From: Candidatus Rokuibacteriota bacterium
Lineage (GTDB): Bacteria; Methylomirabilota; Methylomirabilia; Rokubacteriales; CSP1-6
NCBI GenBank assembly: GCA_030647435.1
Contig: JAUSJX010000134.1
Location: forward strand, 27,649 to 91,648
Direction of reading: 5' to 3'
DNA: 64,000 nt
A program made the translations under genes and the position numbers. Positions 27,287-37,677 of the stretch are shown here, piece by piece (positions within the stretch are counted from its first letter, which is position 1; each line of letters opens with the position of its first letter). Below the pieces are notes generated by a model that saw only the letters and a program-made list of their open reading frames with translations, was not told the DNA's origin and did not search any database.

Positions 27287-28393
27287 CTAGCCGGCGGCGG
27301 TGCCTGTGGCGGCGGGCTTCTGGAGCTTCGCGGGCATGTGGACGAAGAGCTCGGCGGGATTGGGCTTTGCGACGGCGGGCTTGGGCGGCTTCATCTCGTA
27401 GGTGACGGGGCGCTGGTAGTCCTTGTACTGCCGGTTCTCGTTGACGACCTTGGCGAACTTCCAGAGCATCTTGACGTAGTTCGTCTGTCCGCGCATGAGG
27501 GCGCGTACCGGCGGGAAGCCGTATTTCGGGATCGCGCCCCAGCCCAGGTGCTTGCGGTTCAGGATTTCCTGCGTCTTGACCAGCTCTCCGTAGAACTTGT
27601 CCAGCGGCATGCGCGTGGGCAGGACCGCGTGGGCGACGTCGAAGAGGCGGTAGTCCCGCGACGTGAGCCGGCGCGACTCCGTGAACCAGATCTCGGTGCC
27701 GGGGTAGGGCGTCGCCACGGTCAGGTGGACGATTTCCGGAACCGTCATTGCCCACTCCCGGACGACCTCGAACTGACGCTCGTCCCAGTTGCAGTCGGCG
27801 ATGATGTTGACGGCCGCGGTGAGCCCGAGCTCTCGCGCGATCTCGAGCGCCTGGAAGTTCTCGCCCGTGGTGATGCGCTTGCGGTGCAGCTTGAGCGACT
27901 CCTCGTCCAAGGCCTCGAGTCCGAGGAACATGTAGTAGAGCCCGAGCTTCTTCCAGTACGCGAAGAGCTCCTTGTTCTTGATCAGCACGTCGCAGCGGGT
28001 CTCGAGGTAGTACTGCTTCTTCACGCGCCGTCGCTCGAGCTCCTCGCCGATGGCCCCGTCCGCGTGCTCGAGGAGCTCCTGCGCGATGAAGGAGCCGCTG
28101 TGGCCTCCCGTCATGACGAAGCAGTCCGGCGCGCGGCGCCTGGTCTCTTTGGCGAGGCCGATGACCTCGGGCACGTTGGCGAGGTAGTTGAGCGAGAAGC
28201 CGACCGCCTGGGGCTTGAAGTCCGCGAGCTCGCGCCGGTAGTCGTCGTGGCTGAAGATCTGGAGATCAAGCAGCCGGACATCGTGACCCGCCGCGCGCGC
28301 GGCGGCCGCCACGCGCTCGAGGCCCACGGGTTCGAGACGCAGGTAGCGCTCCGAGTACATGAGCGCGCTGGGATGGACGAGGAGGACTCGCAT
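27287..28393 (-). pseudogene. hpnR: HpnR-like B12-binding radical SAM protein lacking the radical-SAM core
   Basis: The N-terminal 115 residues form a B12-binding domain (MRVLLVHPSALMYSERYLRL) and the C-terminal 240 match the hopanoid C-3 methylase HpnR: RRVKKQYYLETRCDVL, YMFLGLEALDEESLKLHRKR, VATPYPGTEIW, FDVAHAVLPTR. HpnR methylates hopanoids at C-3. In relatives about 120 residues stand between the two halves, including the CxxxCxxC motif that holds the 4Fe-4S cluster. Here LLEHADGAI is joined straight to GEELERRR, in frame, and no CxxxCxxC exists anywhere. The 368-residue product cannot perform radical chemistry. The shared GAIG at both borders points to deletion through microhomology, or an assembly collapse. 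Confidence 0.72.
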
Positions 28394-28412
28394 GGGCTCG
28401 AGCATATCGCGC

Positions 28413-29621
28413 CTACCGGGCGGTAGAGACCCCCCCGCCGACGCCGATAGCGGCCGAGGGCAGGTCGCGCGCCTTCTGGAAGACCGCCCGGTAGGCTTCG
28501 AGCCCGCCGTCCCGGTGCAGGTGCGCTCCCGCCCAGAGGTAGATCTGGAAGAGCCGGAACACGCGCTCACCGTGACGCGCCACCAGCTCGAGCCGCGCCG
28601 CCTCGAGATTGCGGGCCCACGCCTGCAGCGTCAGGTAGTAGCTGTGCCTGTCGTTGTGGAGCGCGACCGGCTCGAGGTTCGTCCGGTTGGCCGCGGCGAA
28701 GAGCTCCGGCAGCGCCACCGGAGTGTGGTCGCCCGGGAAGACGTAGCGGTAGGTGAAGGCGCTGACGTCGAACTTCTTCCGCCCCGCGGCGAAGTCCATG
28801 TAGACCCGCCCGCCCGGCTCGAGCAGCGAGTCGAACTTTCTGAAGAGCGCGCCGTAGTCGGGCAGGTGCTCCATGACGCCGCAGAGCACGACGGCGTCGT
28901 ACCGCTCGCCGGGCTCGTAGGCGAAGACGCTCTCGTACACGACGCGCATTCGCGCCGGCGAGGTGTGCGTCGCGCACAGTTCGGCGAGGTACTTGTACTG
29001 CTCGTGCGAGATCGTCAGCATGGTCACGTCCACGCCGCGCGAGCCGGCATACCCCGCGAAGGATCCCCAGCCGCCACCCACCTCGAGGACGCGGCTGCCC
29101 GGCCCGAGGCGGCAGACGTCCATGACGTAGTCGAGCTTGTTCTGGGCCGCCTGCTCGAGCGTCTCGTCCTCCGACGTGTAGACGGCCTGCGAGTAGAGGC
29201 GGAACTTCCGGTCGAGGAAGGCGAAGTAGAAGTCGTTGCCGTAGTCGTAGTGCTGCGGCACCCAGGACTTGTCGGCGCCGGTGTCGCCGTAGAGCCACGG
29301 CTGGACAAAGCGCCACAGCGAGGCCAACGGGTGACGGTCGGACAGAAAGCGCCGGAGGTCGAGGGCGGCCATGAAGTCGCCCTCGACGTCGATGTCCCCG
29401 CGCATGTAGGCCTCGCCGATCCGCGTCTCGTCGAGGGAGTGAAGCGCGCGCCACGCGCGGTCGTTCGTGAGGCGCAGCCTGAAGTCCGGCGCGACCCCGG
29501 CCGCGCCGACGCGGTGGACGGCGCCGCCGGGCAGCTCGAGGTCGAACACGGGCGCGCCGGGGCCTGCCACCCGCCGACGGAGGTGCCGCACCGTGTAGGG
29601 GACGCGTTCTGGACCCGGCAT
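28413..29621 (-). CDS. Cyclopropane-fatty-acyl-phospholipid synthase-like methyltransferase
   Basis: A 402-residue cytosolic SAM-dependent methyltransferase. An N-terminal lipid-binding region is followed by HYDYGNDFYFAFLDRKF, the conserved CFA motif, and the SAM-binding loop VLEVGGGWGSFA. The C-terminal part has YVFPGDHTP and WARNLEAARLELVARHGERVFRLF, typical of CFA/mycolic acid synthases. It would add a methylene or methyl group to membrane lipids. It lies 19 bp upstream of the hpnR remnant on the same strand, so both lipid genes form an operon. Its start (ATG or GTG at 29621) is upstream of the divergent cyclase gene. Confidence 0.88.
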   Translation of the reverse strand: MPGPERVPYTVRHLRRRVAGPGAPVFDLELPGGAVHRVGAAGVAPDFRLRLTNDRAWRALHSLDETRIGEAYMRGDIDVEGDFMAALDLRRFLSDRHPLASLWRFVQPWLYGDTGADKSWVPQHYDYGNDFYFAFLDRKFRLYSQAVYTSEDETLEQAAQNKLDYVMDVCRLGPGSRVLEVGGGWGSFAGYAGSRGVDVTMLTISHEQYKYLAELCATHTSPARMRVVYESVFAYEPGERYDAVVLCGVMEHLPDYGALFRKFDSLLEPGGRVYMDFAAGRKKFDVSAFTYRYVFPGDHTPVALPELFAAANRTNLEPVALHNDRHSYYLTLQAWARNLEAARLELVARHGERVFRLFQIYLWAGAHLHRDGGLEAYRAVFQKARDLPSAAIGVGGGVSTAR

Positions 29622-29738
29622 CGCGCGGAAAAGGTAGACGAGCGCCGCCGGGGTGTCAAGGTTGTTGACCCCTCCGTGCTCCTGGGGCTACTGTCGGGAG
29701 GCGGCCCTCGCTCCCGGGGGCGCCCGGAAAGGTCGGCC

Positions 29739-32700
29739 ATGCATTGTCCGCGCTGCCGCCACGAGAGCCCGCCGTCGTCGCGCTTCTGCACCGAGTGCGG
29801 CGCGCGCCTCGCGCTCGTGTGCGCGGGCTGCGGCGCCGAGCTCGCCGAGGGCGTCCGCTTCTGCGGCCAGTGCGGGCTCAGCGTCGAGGCCCAGCGCGCG
29901 GGCCAGACGCGCTTCGCCTCGCCTGAGGCATACACGCCGAGACATCTGGCGGAGAAGATCCGCACCTCGCGGACCGCGATCGCGGGCGAGCGCAAGCAGG
30001 TGACCGTCCTCTTCGCCGATCTCAAGGGCTCGATGGAGCTTCTCGCCGACCGCGACCCCGAAGAGACGCGCAAGCTCCTCGACCCGGTCCTCGAGCACAT
30101 GATGGACGCGGTCCACCACTACGAGGGCACGGTCAACCAGGTCATGGGCGACGGGATCATGGCGCTCTTCGGCGCGCCGGTCGCCCACGAGGACCACGCG
30201 GTGCGGGCCTGCTACGCCGCGCTCCGCATGCAGGAATCAGTAAAGCGCTACGCGGAGGAGGTCCGGCGGGCCGAGGGCATCCCGATCCAGATCCGCGTCG
30301 GGCTCAACTCGGGCGAGGTCGTCGTGCGCTCGATCGGCAGCGACCTGCACATGGACTACACGGCGGTGGGCCAGACGACGCACCTGGCCGCGCGCATGGA
30401 GCAGATGGCGACGCCGGGCACCGTGCTGACCACGGCCGAGACGTTCAAGCTCGTGGAGGGATGGGTCGAGACGCGCCCGCTCGGCCCGATGCCCGTCAAG
30501 GGGCTCGCGGCGCCGCTCGAGGTCTACGAAGTCGCGGGCGCGGGCGCGGCGCGCTCCCGCCTGCAGGCCTCGGCGCGGCGCGGCCTGTCGCGCTTCGTCG
30601 GGCGCGCCCCCGAGCTCGACCAGCTCCGCGAGGCCATCGAGCGCGCCGCGGCAGGCCGCGGACAGGTGGTGGCGGTGGTGGGCGAGCCCGGCGTCGGAAA
30701 GTCGCGCCTCTTCCACGAGGTGACCCACGCCGTCTCGCGACCGGAGTGGCTCGTCCTCGAGAGCCGTTCGATCTCGTACGGCAAGGCGACGCCCTACCTG
30801 CCCATTGTCGATCTCCTCAAGGGCTATTTCCAGATCGAGGCGCGCGACGCGGCCCGCCAGATCCGCGAGAAGGTCACCGGCAAGCTCCTGACCCTCGATC
30901 CGGCGCTGGAGCCGGCGTTCCCCGCGTTCCTCACCCTGCTCGACGTGCCGACCGACGAGGCGCGATGGCAGTCCCTCGACCCCTCGCAGCGGCGCCAGCG
31001 CACGCTGGACGCGGTCAAGTCGCTGCTGCTGCGGGAGAGCCAGGCCCAGCCGCTGCTCCTGGTCTTCGAGGACCTCCAGTGGGTGGACAGCGAGACGCAG
31101 GTTCTCCTCGACAGCCTGGTCGAGAGCCTGCCGCTTGCCCGCATCGCGCTCCTCGTCAACTACCGGCCCGAGTACAGCCACGGCTGGGCGGGCAAGGGGT
31201 ACTACAGCCGGCTCAGGCTCAACACGCTCCAGGCCGACGGTGCGGGGGAGCTCCTCGAGGCCCTCGTGGGCGACGACGCGGGGCTCGACCCGCTCAAGCA
31301 GCTCCTGATCGCGCGCACCGGCGGCAACCCGTTCTTCCTCGAGGAGAGCGTGCGCACCCTCGTGGAGCAGGGCGCCCTGGCCGGCGAGCGCGGGAGCTAC
31401 CGCGCGGCGCGCCCGCTGTCCTCCATCCAGGTGCCGGCGACCGTGCAGGCCATCCTGGCCGCCCGCATCGACCGCCTGCCCGCGCTGGAGAAGCGCCTGC
31501 TCCAGTCCGCCTCGGTCATCGGCAAGGACGTGCCGCTGGCGCTGCTCCAGGCCCTCGAAGAGATGCCGGAGGAAGAGCTGCGCCGCGGGCTCGCCCACCT
31601 CCAGTCGGCGGAGTTCGTCTACGAGACGAGCCTCTTCCCCGACCTCGAGTACACCTTCAAGCACGCGCTGACCCACGAGGTCGCCTACGGCGCCCTCCTG
31701 AACGAGCAGCGGAAAGCGCTGCATGCCCGGCTCGTCTCGGTGATCGAGCGTATGACGCCGGGCCGTCTGGCCGAGCAGGTGGACCGCCTGGCCCACCACG
31801 CGCTCCAGGGCGGGCTCTGGGACAAGGCCGTGCTCCTCTTCCGCAAGGCCGGCGCCAAAGCGGCCGGGCGGAGCGCCTACCGCGAGGCCGCGACCTGCTT
31901 CGAGCAGGCGCTCTTAGCACTCGACCGTCTCCCCGAGGGCCGCGGGCGGAGCGAGCAGGCGGTGGACCTGCGCTTCGATCTTCACAACGCGTTGATTCCG
32001 CTGGGAGAGGTTGGGAAGATGCTCGGCGCGCTCGAGGAAGCGGAGCAGGTCGCCACCGCGCTCGGGGACCAGCGGAGGCTCGGACAGGTGGCCGCCTACA
32101 TGACCCAGTGCTACTGGTGGACGGGCAAGCCCGAGCGCGCCGTCGAGTCCGGCCAGCGCGCGATCGCGATCGCCCAGAGCCTGGGCGACCGGGCCCTCGA
32201 GGCTCTCGCCACACAGCGGCTCGGCCAGGCCTATGCGAGCCTCGGCGAGTACCGGCGCGCGGTCGAAGCCTTCGGCCGCCAGCTGGCGCGGGGCGAAGCG
32301 GAGCCCTCGCGCGAGCGCCCGGGCGCGGCCCCGGGCGCGGCAGGGCTGCGCGCGGCCGCCAACCGCGCGTGGATGGCCTGGTGTCTGGCCTCTCTCGGCG
32401 ACTTCGCCGAGAGCGGCGCCCACGCCGAGGAGGCGGTGCGCCTGGCCGAGGCCGCGCAGCACGACCTGAGCCTCGCCATGACGTATTCCGGGGCGGGCCG
32501 GCCGCATCTCATCCAGGGCAACTTCCCCACGGCCATCTCCTGGCTCACGCGGAGCGCCGAGATCTGCCGGCGCGCCAACTTCGCGCCGCTCTTCTTCCTC
32601 GTGGCGTGCGACCTGGGCCAGGCCTACGCGCTCTCCGGGCGCGTGTCCGAGGGCGTGGCGCTGCTGGAGGAAGCGGCCGCGCAGTCCGCGGCCATGCGCC

Positions 32701-33128
32701 TGATGCCCACCCACGCCTGGAACGTGACCATGCTCGCCGAGGCGTATCTTCTCGCGGGCCGGCGGGAGGACGCCGCGCGCGACGTGCAGCGGGGACTGGC
32801 GATGGCGCGCGCCCACAAGCAGCGTTGGCTCGAAGCGGAGGGGCTCCGCATCCTGGGCGAGATCCTCGCCTCGGCCGAACGTCCGGACATGGAAGCGGCG
32901 CGTGCGGACTTCGAGGAGGCGGCGCGCATCGCCCGCGACCTCGATCTCCGGCCCCTCCTCGGCCGCTGCCTCCTGGCCTCGGGCAGGCTCGCGCGGCGGG
33001 CGGGGGATGGCGGGGCGCGGGAGTACCTCTCGCAGGCGGCGGCGCTCTTCAGCGAGATGGGCATGCGCTCTTGGCTCGAGCGGGCCGAGGCCGAGATGCG
33101 GACCCTGGACGGGGCTTCCGAGCGCTGA
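29739..33128 (+). CDS. Zinc-ribbon adenylate/guanylate cyclase - AAA ATPase - TPR regulator
   Basis: A 1129-residue multidomain protein. Residues 3-50 hold two zinc ribbons (CPRCRHE, CTECG, CAGCG, CGQCG). Residues about 85-265 form a class III nucleotide cyclase (KQVTVLFADLKGSMELL, NQVMGDGIMALFGAPVAHED). Then comes an ATPase module with Walker A GEPGVGKSR near 315 and LLVFEDLQWVD as Walker B. The second half consists of TPR-like helices. Such proteins are typical of soil bacteria with many signalling genes; input and target are unknown. Start ATG 29739 lies after aaaggtcggcc; the long open frame upstream is antisense to the methyltransferase. Confidence 0.92.
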   Translation: MHCPRCRHESPPSSRFCTECGARLALVCAGCGAELAEGVRFCGQCGLSVEAQRAGQTRFASPEAYTPRHLAEKIRTSRTAIAGERKQVTVLFADLKGSMELLADRDPEETRKLLDPVLEHMMDAVHHYEGTVNQVMGDGIMALFGAPVAHEDHAVRACYAALRMQESVKRYAEEVRRAEGIPIQIRVGLNSGEVVVRSIGSDLHMDYTAVGQTTHLAARMEQMATPGTVLTTAETFKLVEGWVETRPLGPMPVKGLAAPLEVYEVAGAGAARSRLQASARRGLSRFVGRAPELDQLREAIERAAAGRGQVVAVVGEPGVGKSRLFHEVTHAVSRPEWLVLESRSISYGKATPYLPIVDLLKGYFQIEARDAARQIREKVTGKLLTLDPALEPAFPAFLTLLDVPTDEARWQSLDPSQRRQRTLDAVKSLLLRESQAQPLLLVFEDLQWVDSETQVLLDSLVESLPLARIALLVNYRPEYSHGWAGKGYYSRLRLNTLQADGAGELLEALVGDDAGLDPLKQLLIARTGGNPFFLEESVRTLVEQGALAGERGSYRAARPLSSIQVPATVQAILAARIDRLPALEKRLLQSASVIGKDVPLALLQALEEMPEEELRRGLAHLQSAEFVYETSLFPDLEYTFKHALTHEVAYGALLNEQRKALHARLVSVIERMTPGRLAEQVDRLAHHALQGGLWDKAVLLFRKAGAKAAGRSAYREAATCFEQALLALDRLPEGRGRSEQAVDLRFDLHNALIPLGEVGKMLGALEEAEQVATALGDQRRLGQVAAYMTQCYWWTGKPERAVESGQRAIAIAQSLGDRALEALATQRLGQAYASLGEYRRAVEAFGRQLARGEAEPSRERPGAAPGAAGLRAAANRAWMAWCLASLGDFAESGAHAEEAVRLAEAAQHDLSLAMTYSGAGRPHLIQGNFPTAISWLTRSAEICRRANFAPLFFLVACDLGQAYALSGRVSEGVALLEEAAAQSAAMRLMPTHAWNVTMLAEAYLLAGRREDAARDVQRGLAMARAHKQRWLEAEGLRILGEILASAERPDMEAARADFEEAARIARDLDLRPLLGRCLLASGRLARRAGDGGAREYLSQAAALFSEMGMRSWLERAEAEMRTLDGASER

Positions 33129-33161
33129 GTCGACGGCCGCTCCCTGTGGGATAATCGCGCC

Positions 33162-36041
33162 GTGATCTGGCGCGGGTCGCTCTTCCGCAAGTACGCGGTC
33201 CTCTTCGTCGTCCTGGTCAGCGGGGCGCTCGTCGCCAGCGGTGCGACCGAAGTCTACTTCTCCTACCAGGAGAGCAAGCAGGCTCTCGTGACCCTCCAGC
33301 GCGAGAAGGCGCTCGGGGCCGCCTCCCGCATCGAGCAGTTCATCCAGGAAGTCGAGCGCCAGATCGGCTGGACCACCCAGCCCTCCATCGTGGCGCCGGC
33401 GGCCGCCATGGAGCAGCGCCGCGCCGACTACTTCCGCCTCTTCCGCCAGGTGCCCCCCATCACCGAGGTCAGCTACATCGACCCTGAGGGGCGGGAGCAG
33501 CTCCGCGTCTCGCGCCTGGCCATGGACGTGGTCGGTAGCGGGACGGATCTCTCCCAGGACCCGCGCTTCCGCGACCCCAAGAAGGGCCGGACCTACTTCA
33601 GCCTCGTCTACTTCCGGAAGGAATCCGAGCCGTACATGACCATCGCGCTGGCCGGCAGCGGCGACAAGGCCGGGGTGACCGTGGCGGAGGTCAACCTCAA
33701 GTTCATCTGGGACGTGGTCTCGAAGATCAAGATCGGCAAGGCTGGGCACGCCTACGTGGTGGACTCTCGCGGCCACCTGATCGCGCATCCCGACATCAGC
33801 CTGGTCCTCAAGAAGACCGACCTCTCGAGGCTCGCCCAGGTGAAGGGGGCGCTCGCCGCGGTCGCGCAGGGGGCGGGCATGCCGGGCATCGCGCGGGACC
33901 TCGAGGGGCGCCAGGTGCTCTCGGCCTCGGCCCCGATCGCGCCGCTCGGGTGGGCCGTCCTCATCGAGCAGCCGCTCTTCGAGGCCTTCGCGCCTATCCG
34001 CGCGTCCATCTTCCGCACGGTCGCGCTGGCGCTCTTCGGCGTCCTGCTGTCGGTCTTGGTCAGCCTCGTCCTGGCGCGGCGCATGGTGCGTCCCATCAAG
34101 GCGCTGACGGAGGGAGCGGGAAGGATCGGCGCGGGAGATCTGGGCTATCGGCTCGAGGTGAAGACGGGCGACGAGATCGAGGCGCTGGCCGAGCAGTTCA
34201 ACCAGATGACCAGCCAGCTGCGCGAGTCCTACGCCGACCTCGAGCAGAAGGTTGAGGTTCGCACGCGCGAGCTCAGCGAGGCCCTCGAGCAGCAGACGGC
34301 GACCAGCGAGATCCTGCGGGTGATCTCCGGCTCGCCGAACGACCTCCAGCCGGTGATGGATGCTGTAGCCCAGAATGCCGCGCGGCTGTGTGGAGCGACT
34401 GACGCAGTGATCTTTCGCCTCGATGGTGATGTTCTTCGGCGGGTTGCTGCATACGGCACTCTCCCACTCGGAAGAGAAGTGGTACCGCTCACCCGCGACT
34501 CCGTGACAGGTCGGGTCGTCGTGGACCGCCAGACGATCCATCTGCATAATCTTGGCGCCGCGTTCGAAGCGGAGTTCCCCGACACCACGTTTCGATCGTT
34601 CGGAGTCCGGACTGCGCTTGGGACGCCATTGCTGCGTGAGGGTGTTCCCATCGGGGCGCTTCTCATTCGCCGCATAGAGGAGCGCCCATTCTCCGAGAAG
34701 CAAATCGCTCTGCTCCAGACCTTCGCCGACCAGGCCGTCATCGCCATCGAGAACGTGCGCCTGTTCAAGGAGCTGGAGTCGCGCAACAGCGATCTGGGGG
34801 AGGCGCTGGAGCAGCAGACGGCGACCGGCGAGATCCTCAGCGTCATCTCGAGCTCGCCGACGAACACCCAGCCCGTGTTCGACGCGATCGTGCGGAGCTC
34901 GGTGAAGCTGTGCGACGGTCTGTTCGGCGCCGTCTATCTCCTCCGGGACGGGCTGGTCCATCTGATCGCCCACCACAACTTCAGCCCGGAGGCGCTCGAG
35001 GCCGTGCGCCAGATCTTCCCGGCGCCCCCCACCGCGGCGATCGGGGCGGGCCGGGCGCTTCTGACGCAGGCCGTCGTGCACATCCCGGACGTCACCCTGG
35101 ACGAGCACTACCTGGCGCGACCCGTGACACAGGCCCTGGGCCACCGCAGCGTGCTCTGCGTGCCTTTGCTGCGCGATGGCGCCGCGATCGGGACGATCGT
35201 CGTCGGACGCGCCGAGCCGGAGCCATTCTCCGACAAGCAGATCGCGCTTCTCAAGACGTTCGCCGACCAGGCCGTCATCGCCATCGAGAACGTGCGGCTC
35301 TTCACCGAGCTGGACGACAAGACCAGGCAGCTCGAGGTCGCGAACCGGCACAAGTCGGAGTTCCTCGCCAACATGTCCCACGAGCTGCGCACGCCGCTCA
35401 ACGCCGTCATCGGATTCTCTGAGGTCCTGATCGAGCGGATGTTCGGCGAGGTCAACCCGAAGCAGGAGGAGTACCTCAATGACATCCTGTCCTCCGGGAA
35501 GCACCTCCTCTCGCTCATCAACGACATTCTCGACCTGTCGAAGATCGAGGCGGGCCGGATGGAGCTGGAGGCCCAGGCCTTCGACCTGCCGTCCGCGCTC
35601 GACAACGCGCTGACGCTCATCAGGGAGCGCGCCGCGCGCCACAGTATCCGGCTCGAGGTCCACGTGGACCCAGCGATCGGCGAGGTCGTGGCCGACGAGC
35701 GCAAGGTCAAGCAGGTCCTGCTGAACCTTCTGTCCAACGCGGTCAAGTTCACCCCTGAGGGAGGTAAGATCATTGTGAGCGCGACGTTGATCGGCGAGGC
35801 GGTGGGCGTGTCAGTCGCCGATACCGGCGTCGGCATCGCGGCCGAGGACCAAGAGACGATCTTCGAGGAGTTCCGTCAGGTAGGCGACGACTACGCACGG
35901 AAGCGCGAGGGAACTGGCCTGGGTCTCGCGCTGGCCCGCCGACTGGTCGAGCTCCACGGCGGCACGCTGTCGGTGCAGAGCGAGGTCGGCAAGGGGTCGA
36001 CCTTCACCTTCACCATCCCGGTGCGCGCCCATGGCCGGTGA
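33162..36041 (+). CDS. Sensor histidine kinase (Cache-HAMP-GAF-GAF-HisKA-HATPase)
   Basis: A 959-residue membrane sensor. TM1 ([16 protein letters not shown]) and TM2 (about 285-308) flank a periplasmic Cache domain. HAMP follows, then two GAF domains (about 390-535 and 565-710), each introduced by EQQTAT-EIL, the HisKA box with His740 in [13 protein letters not shown], and the ATPase with [13 protein letters not shown] and GTGLGLAL. Start GTG 33162. Its end overlaps the response-regulator start by 11 bases. It senses an extracellular ligand and probably a second messenger, and hands phosphate to the downstream regulators. Confidence 0.94.
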   Translation: MIWRGSLFRKYAVLFVVLVSGALVASGATEVYFSYQESKQALVTLQREKALGAASRIEQFIQEVERQIGWTTQPSIVAPAAAMEQRRADYFRLFRQVPPITEVSYIDPEGREQLRVSRLAMDVVGSGTDLSQDPRFRDPKKGRTYFSLVYFRKESEPYMTIALAGSGDKAGVTVAEVNLKFIWDVVSKIKIGKAGHAYVVDSRGHLIAHPDISLVLKKTDLSRLAQVKGALAAVAQGAGMPGIARDLEGRQVLSASAPIAPLGWAVLIEQPLFEAFAPIRASIFRTVALALFGVLLSVLVSLVLARRMVRPIKALTEGAGRIGAGDLGYRLEVKTGDEIEALAEQFNQMTSQLRESYADLEQKVEVRTRELSEALEQQTATSEILRVISGSPNDLQPVMDAVAQNAARLCGATDAVIFRLDGDVLRRVAAYGTLPLGREVVPLTRDSVTGRVVVDRQTIHLHNLGAAFEAEFPDTTFRSFGVRTALGTPLLREGVPIGALLIRRIEERPFSEKQIALLQTFADQAVIAIENVRLFKELESRNSDLGEALEQQTATGEILSVISSSPTNTQPVFDAIVRSSVKLCDGLFGAVYLLRDGLVHLIAHHNFSPEALEAVRQIFPAPPTAAIGAGRALLTQAVVHIPDVTLDEHYLARPVTQALGHRSVLCVPLLRDGAAIGTIVVGRAEPEPFSDKQIALLKTFADQAVIAIENVRLFTELDDKTRQLEVANRHKSEFLANMSHELRTPLNAVIGFSEVLIERMFGEVNPKQEEYLNDILSSGKHLLSLINDILDLSKIEAGRMELEAQAFDLPSALDNALTLIRERAARHSIRLEVHVDPAIGEVVADERKVKQVLLNLLSNAVKFTPEGGKIIVSATLIGEAVGVSVADTGVGIAAEDQETIFEEFRQVGDDYARKREGTGLGLALARRLVELHGGTLSVQSEVGKGSTFTFTIPVRAHGR

Positions 36042-36405
36042 GCTGATCCTGATCGTCGAGGACAACGAAAAGAACCGCAGACTGGTCCGCGACGTGCTCC
36101 AGTTCAAGGGCTACCAGACGATCGAGAGCGAGACAGGGGAAGAAGGCGTGGAGCTCGCGCGCAGCCGTCAGCCGGCGCTGGTCCTGATGGACATACAGCT
36201 GCCCGGCATCGACGGCATCACGGCGCTCAAGCGGCTGCGCGACGACCCGGCGACGCGCGCCATCCGCGTCATGGCGGTGACCGCGTCGGCGATGACGCAG
36301 GACAGGCAGACGATCCTCGCCGCCGGCTTCGACGCCTACCAGAGCAAGCCCATCAATGTGAAAACCTTCCTCGAGGCCGTCCAGGAGCTGCTCGCCAGGC
36401 CATGA
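36031..36405 (+). CDS. Single-domain response regulator (CheY/DivK type)
   Basis: A 124-residue receiver. Asp54 in VLMDIQLPG is the phosphoacceptor, EDN at 10-12 forms the acidic pocket and SKP near residue 106 gives the conserved Lys. It lacks an output domain, as in DivK/SleB-like relays. It overlaps both neighbours (kinase and receiver-cyclase), so the three genes are one signalling unit. Confidence 0.92.
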   Translation: MAGELILIVEDNEKNRRLVRDVLQFKGYQTIESETGEEGVELARSRQPALVLMDIQLPGIDGITALKRLRDDPATRAIRVMAVTASAMTQDRQTILAAGFDAYQSKPINVKTFLEAVQELLARP

Positions 36406-37496
36406 AGGACCCCGCGCGCATTCTTGTCGTGGACGACACGCCCGCCAACGTCAAGCTCCTGGCGGACGTCCTCGGGGCCCGCGGCTACGCCGTCAGCACC
36501 GCGGCCTCGGGCAAGGAGGCGCTCGAGAAGGTCGCGGCCGACGGTCCCGACTTGGTGCTGCTCGACGTCGTCATGCCGGAGATGTCCGGCTACGAGGTCT
36601 GCAAGGCGCTCCGCGCCGATCCGGCGACGGCGCGCCTCCCCGTCGTCATGGTCACCGCGCTCGACCCGTCGCAGGAGCGGGTCAAGGGCATCGAGGCCGG
36701 CGCCGACGACTTCCTGACGAAGCCCATCAACCAACCGGAGCTCATGGCGCGCGTGCGCTCGCTGCTCCGGGTCAAGCAGCTCTGGGACGAGCTGGCCGAG
36801 CTCAACCGCACTCTCGAGACCCGCGTGGCCGAGCAGGTCGCCCAGCTCGAGCGGCTGGGCAGGCTCAAGCGCTTCTTCTCTCCTCAGCTGGCCGAGGCAA
36901 TCGTCTCGGGCGGTGCCGAGGACCCGCTCAAGAGCCACCGGCGGGACATCACCGTGGTCTTCCTCGACCTGCGCGGCTTCACGGCCTTCGCCGAGACTGC
37001 CGAGCCCGAGGAGGTCATGGGGGTGCTGCGCGAGTACCATGCCGAGATGGGCAAGCTCATCCTCCACTGGGAAGGCACACTCGAGCGCTTCACCGGCGAC
37101 GGGATGATGATCTTCTTCAATGACCCGACGCCCGTGCCGGACCCGGCAGAGCGGGCGGTGCGGATGGCCGCCGCCATGCGCGAGCGCGTGGCCGAGCTGG
37201 CGGTCGGCTGGAAGAAGACCGGCTTCGACCTCGACTTCGGCATCGGTATCGCTCACGGCTACGCGACGCTCGGGGCCATCGGCTTCGAGGGGCGCGTCGA
37301 CTACGGCGCCATCGGTACGGTCACGAACCTGGCGGCGAGGCTCTGCTCAGAGGCCAAGCCGGGCCAGGTCCTGCTCTCCCAACGGGTGCAGACCGCGGTG
37401 GAGGCTTTGGTCGACGCCGAGCCGGTCGGCGACGTGTCGCTCAAGGGCATCAGCCGCCCCGTCAAGATCTTCAACCTGCTGCGCCTCAAGAGCTAG
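36402..37496 (+). CDS. Response regulator with adenylate/guanylate cyclase output
   Basis: A 364-residue protein. The receiver spans about 1-120, with Asp55 in [10 protein letters not shown] coiled linker (residues about 125-160, [17 protein letters not shown]) leads to a class III nucleotidyl cyclase: [42 protein letters not shown]. Phosphorylation by the upstream kinase would control cyclic nucleotide synthesis. It starts inside the stop codon of the receiver gene (ATGA). Substrate (ATP or GTP) cannot be decided by eye. Confidence 0.93.
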   Translation: MKDPARILVVDDTPANVKLLADVLGARGYAVSTAASGKEALEKVAADGPDLVLLDVVMPEMSGYEVCKALRADPATARLPVVMVTALDPSQERVKGIEAGADDFLTKPINQPELMARVRSLLRVKQLWDELAELNRTLETRVAEQVAQLERLGRLKRFFSPQLAEAIVSGGAEDPLKSHRRDITVVFLDLRGFTAFAETAEPEEVMGVLREYHAEMGKLILHWEGTLERFTGDGMMIFFNDPTPVPDPAERAVRMAAAMRERVAELAVGWKKTGFDLDFGIGIAHGYATLGAIGFEGRVDYGAIGTVTNLAARLCSEAKPGQVLLSQRVQTAVEALVDAEPVGDVSLKGISRPVKIFNLLRLKS

Positions 37497-37537
37497 CGTC
37501 GTGGCCGACTCGACGGACACGGGCGACTGAGAACATT

Positions 37538-37642
37538 CCCCTCTCTCCCGCCTCGGGGGAGAGGGTAGGGTGAGGGGGCGGCGGCATGGACCCGACCCTC
37601 ATTCCGACCCTCACCCCGGCCCTCTCCCTGGGAGGGAGAGGG
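37538..37642. repeat. Two REP-like CCCTC/GAGGG hairpins
   Basis: Hairpin one, about 37538-37565, pairs CCCTCTCTCCC-type and GGGGGAGAGGG-type arms. Hairpin two has a perfect 10-bp stem CCCTCTCCCT (37620-37629) and AGGGAGAGGG (37633-37642). Between them is the related CCCTCATTCCGACCCTCACCC. Such CCCTC/GAGGG palindromes are typical interspersed extragenic repeats and may stabilise or end transcripts. Confidence 0.6.
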
Positions 37643-37677
37643 AGTAAAGGAGAGAAGAGATCTCTAGGTTTGTCACC

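Noticed and set aside
28359..29738. Long upstream extension of the cyclase gene.
   Set aside because: It is antisense to the CFA-synthase-like gene; the zinc ribbons start at ATG 29739.
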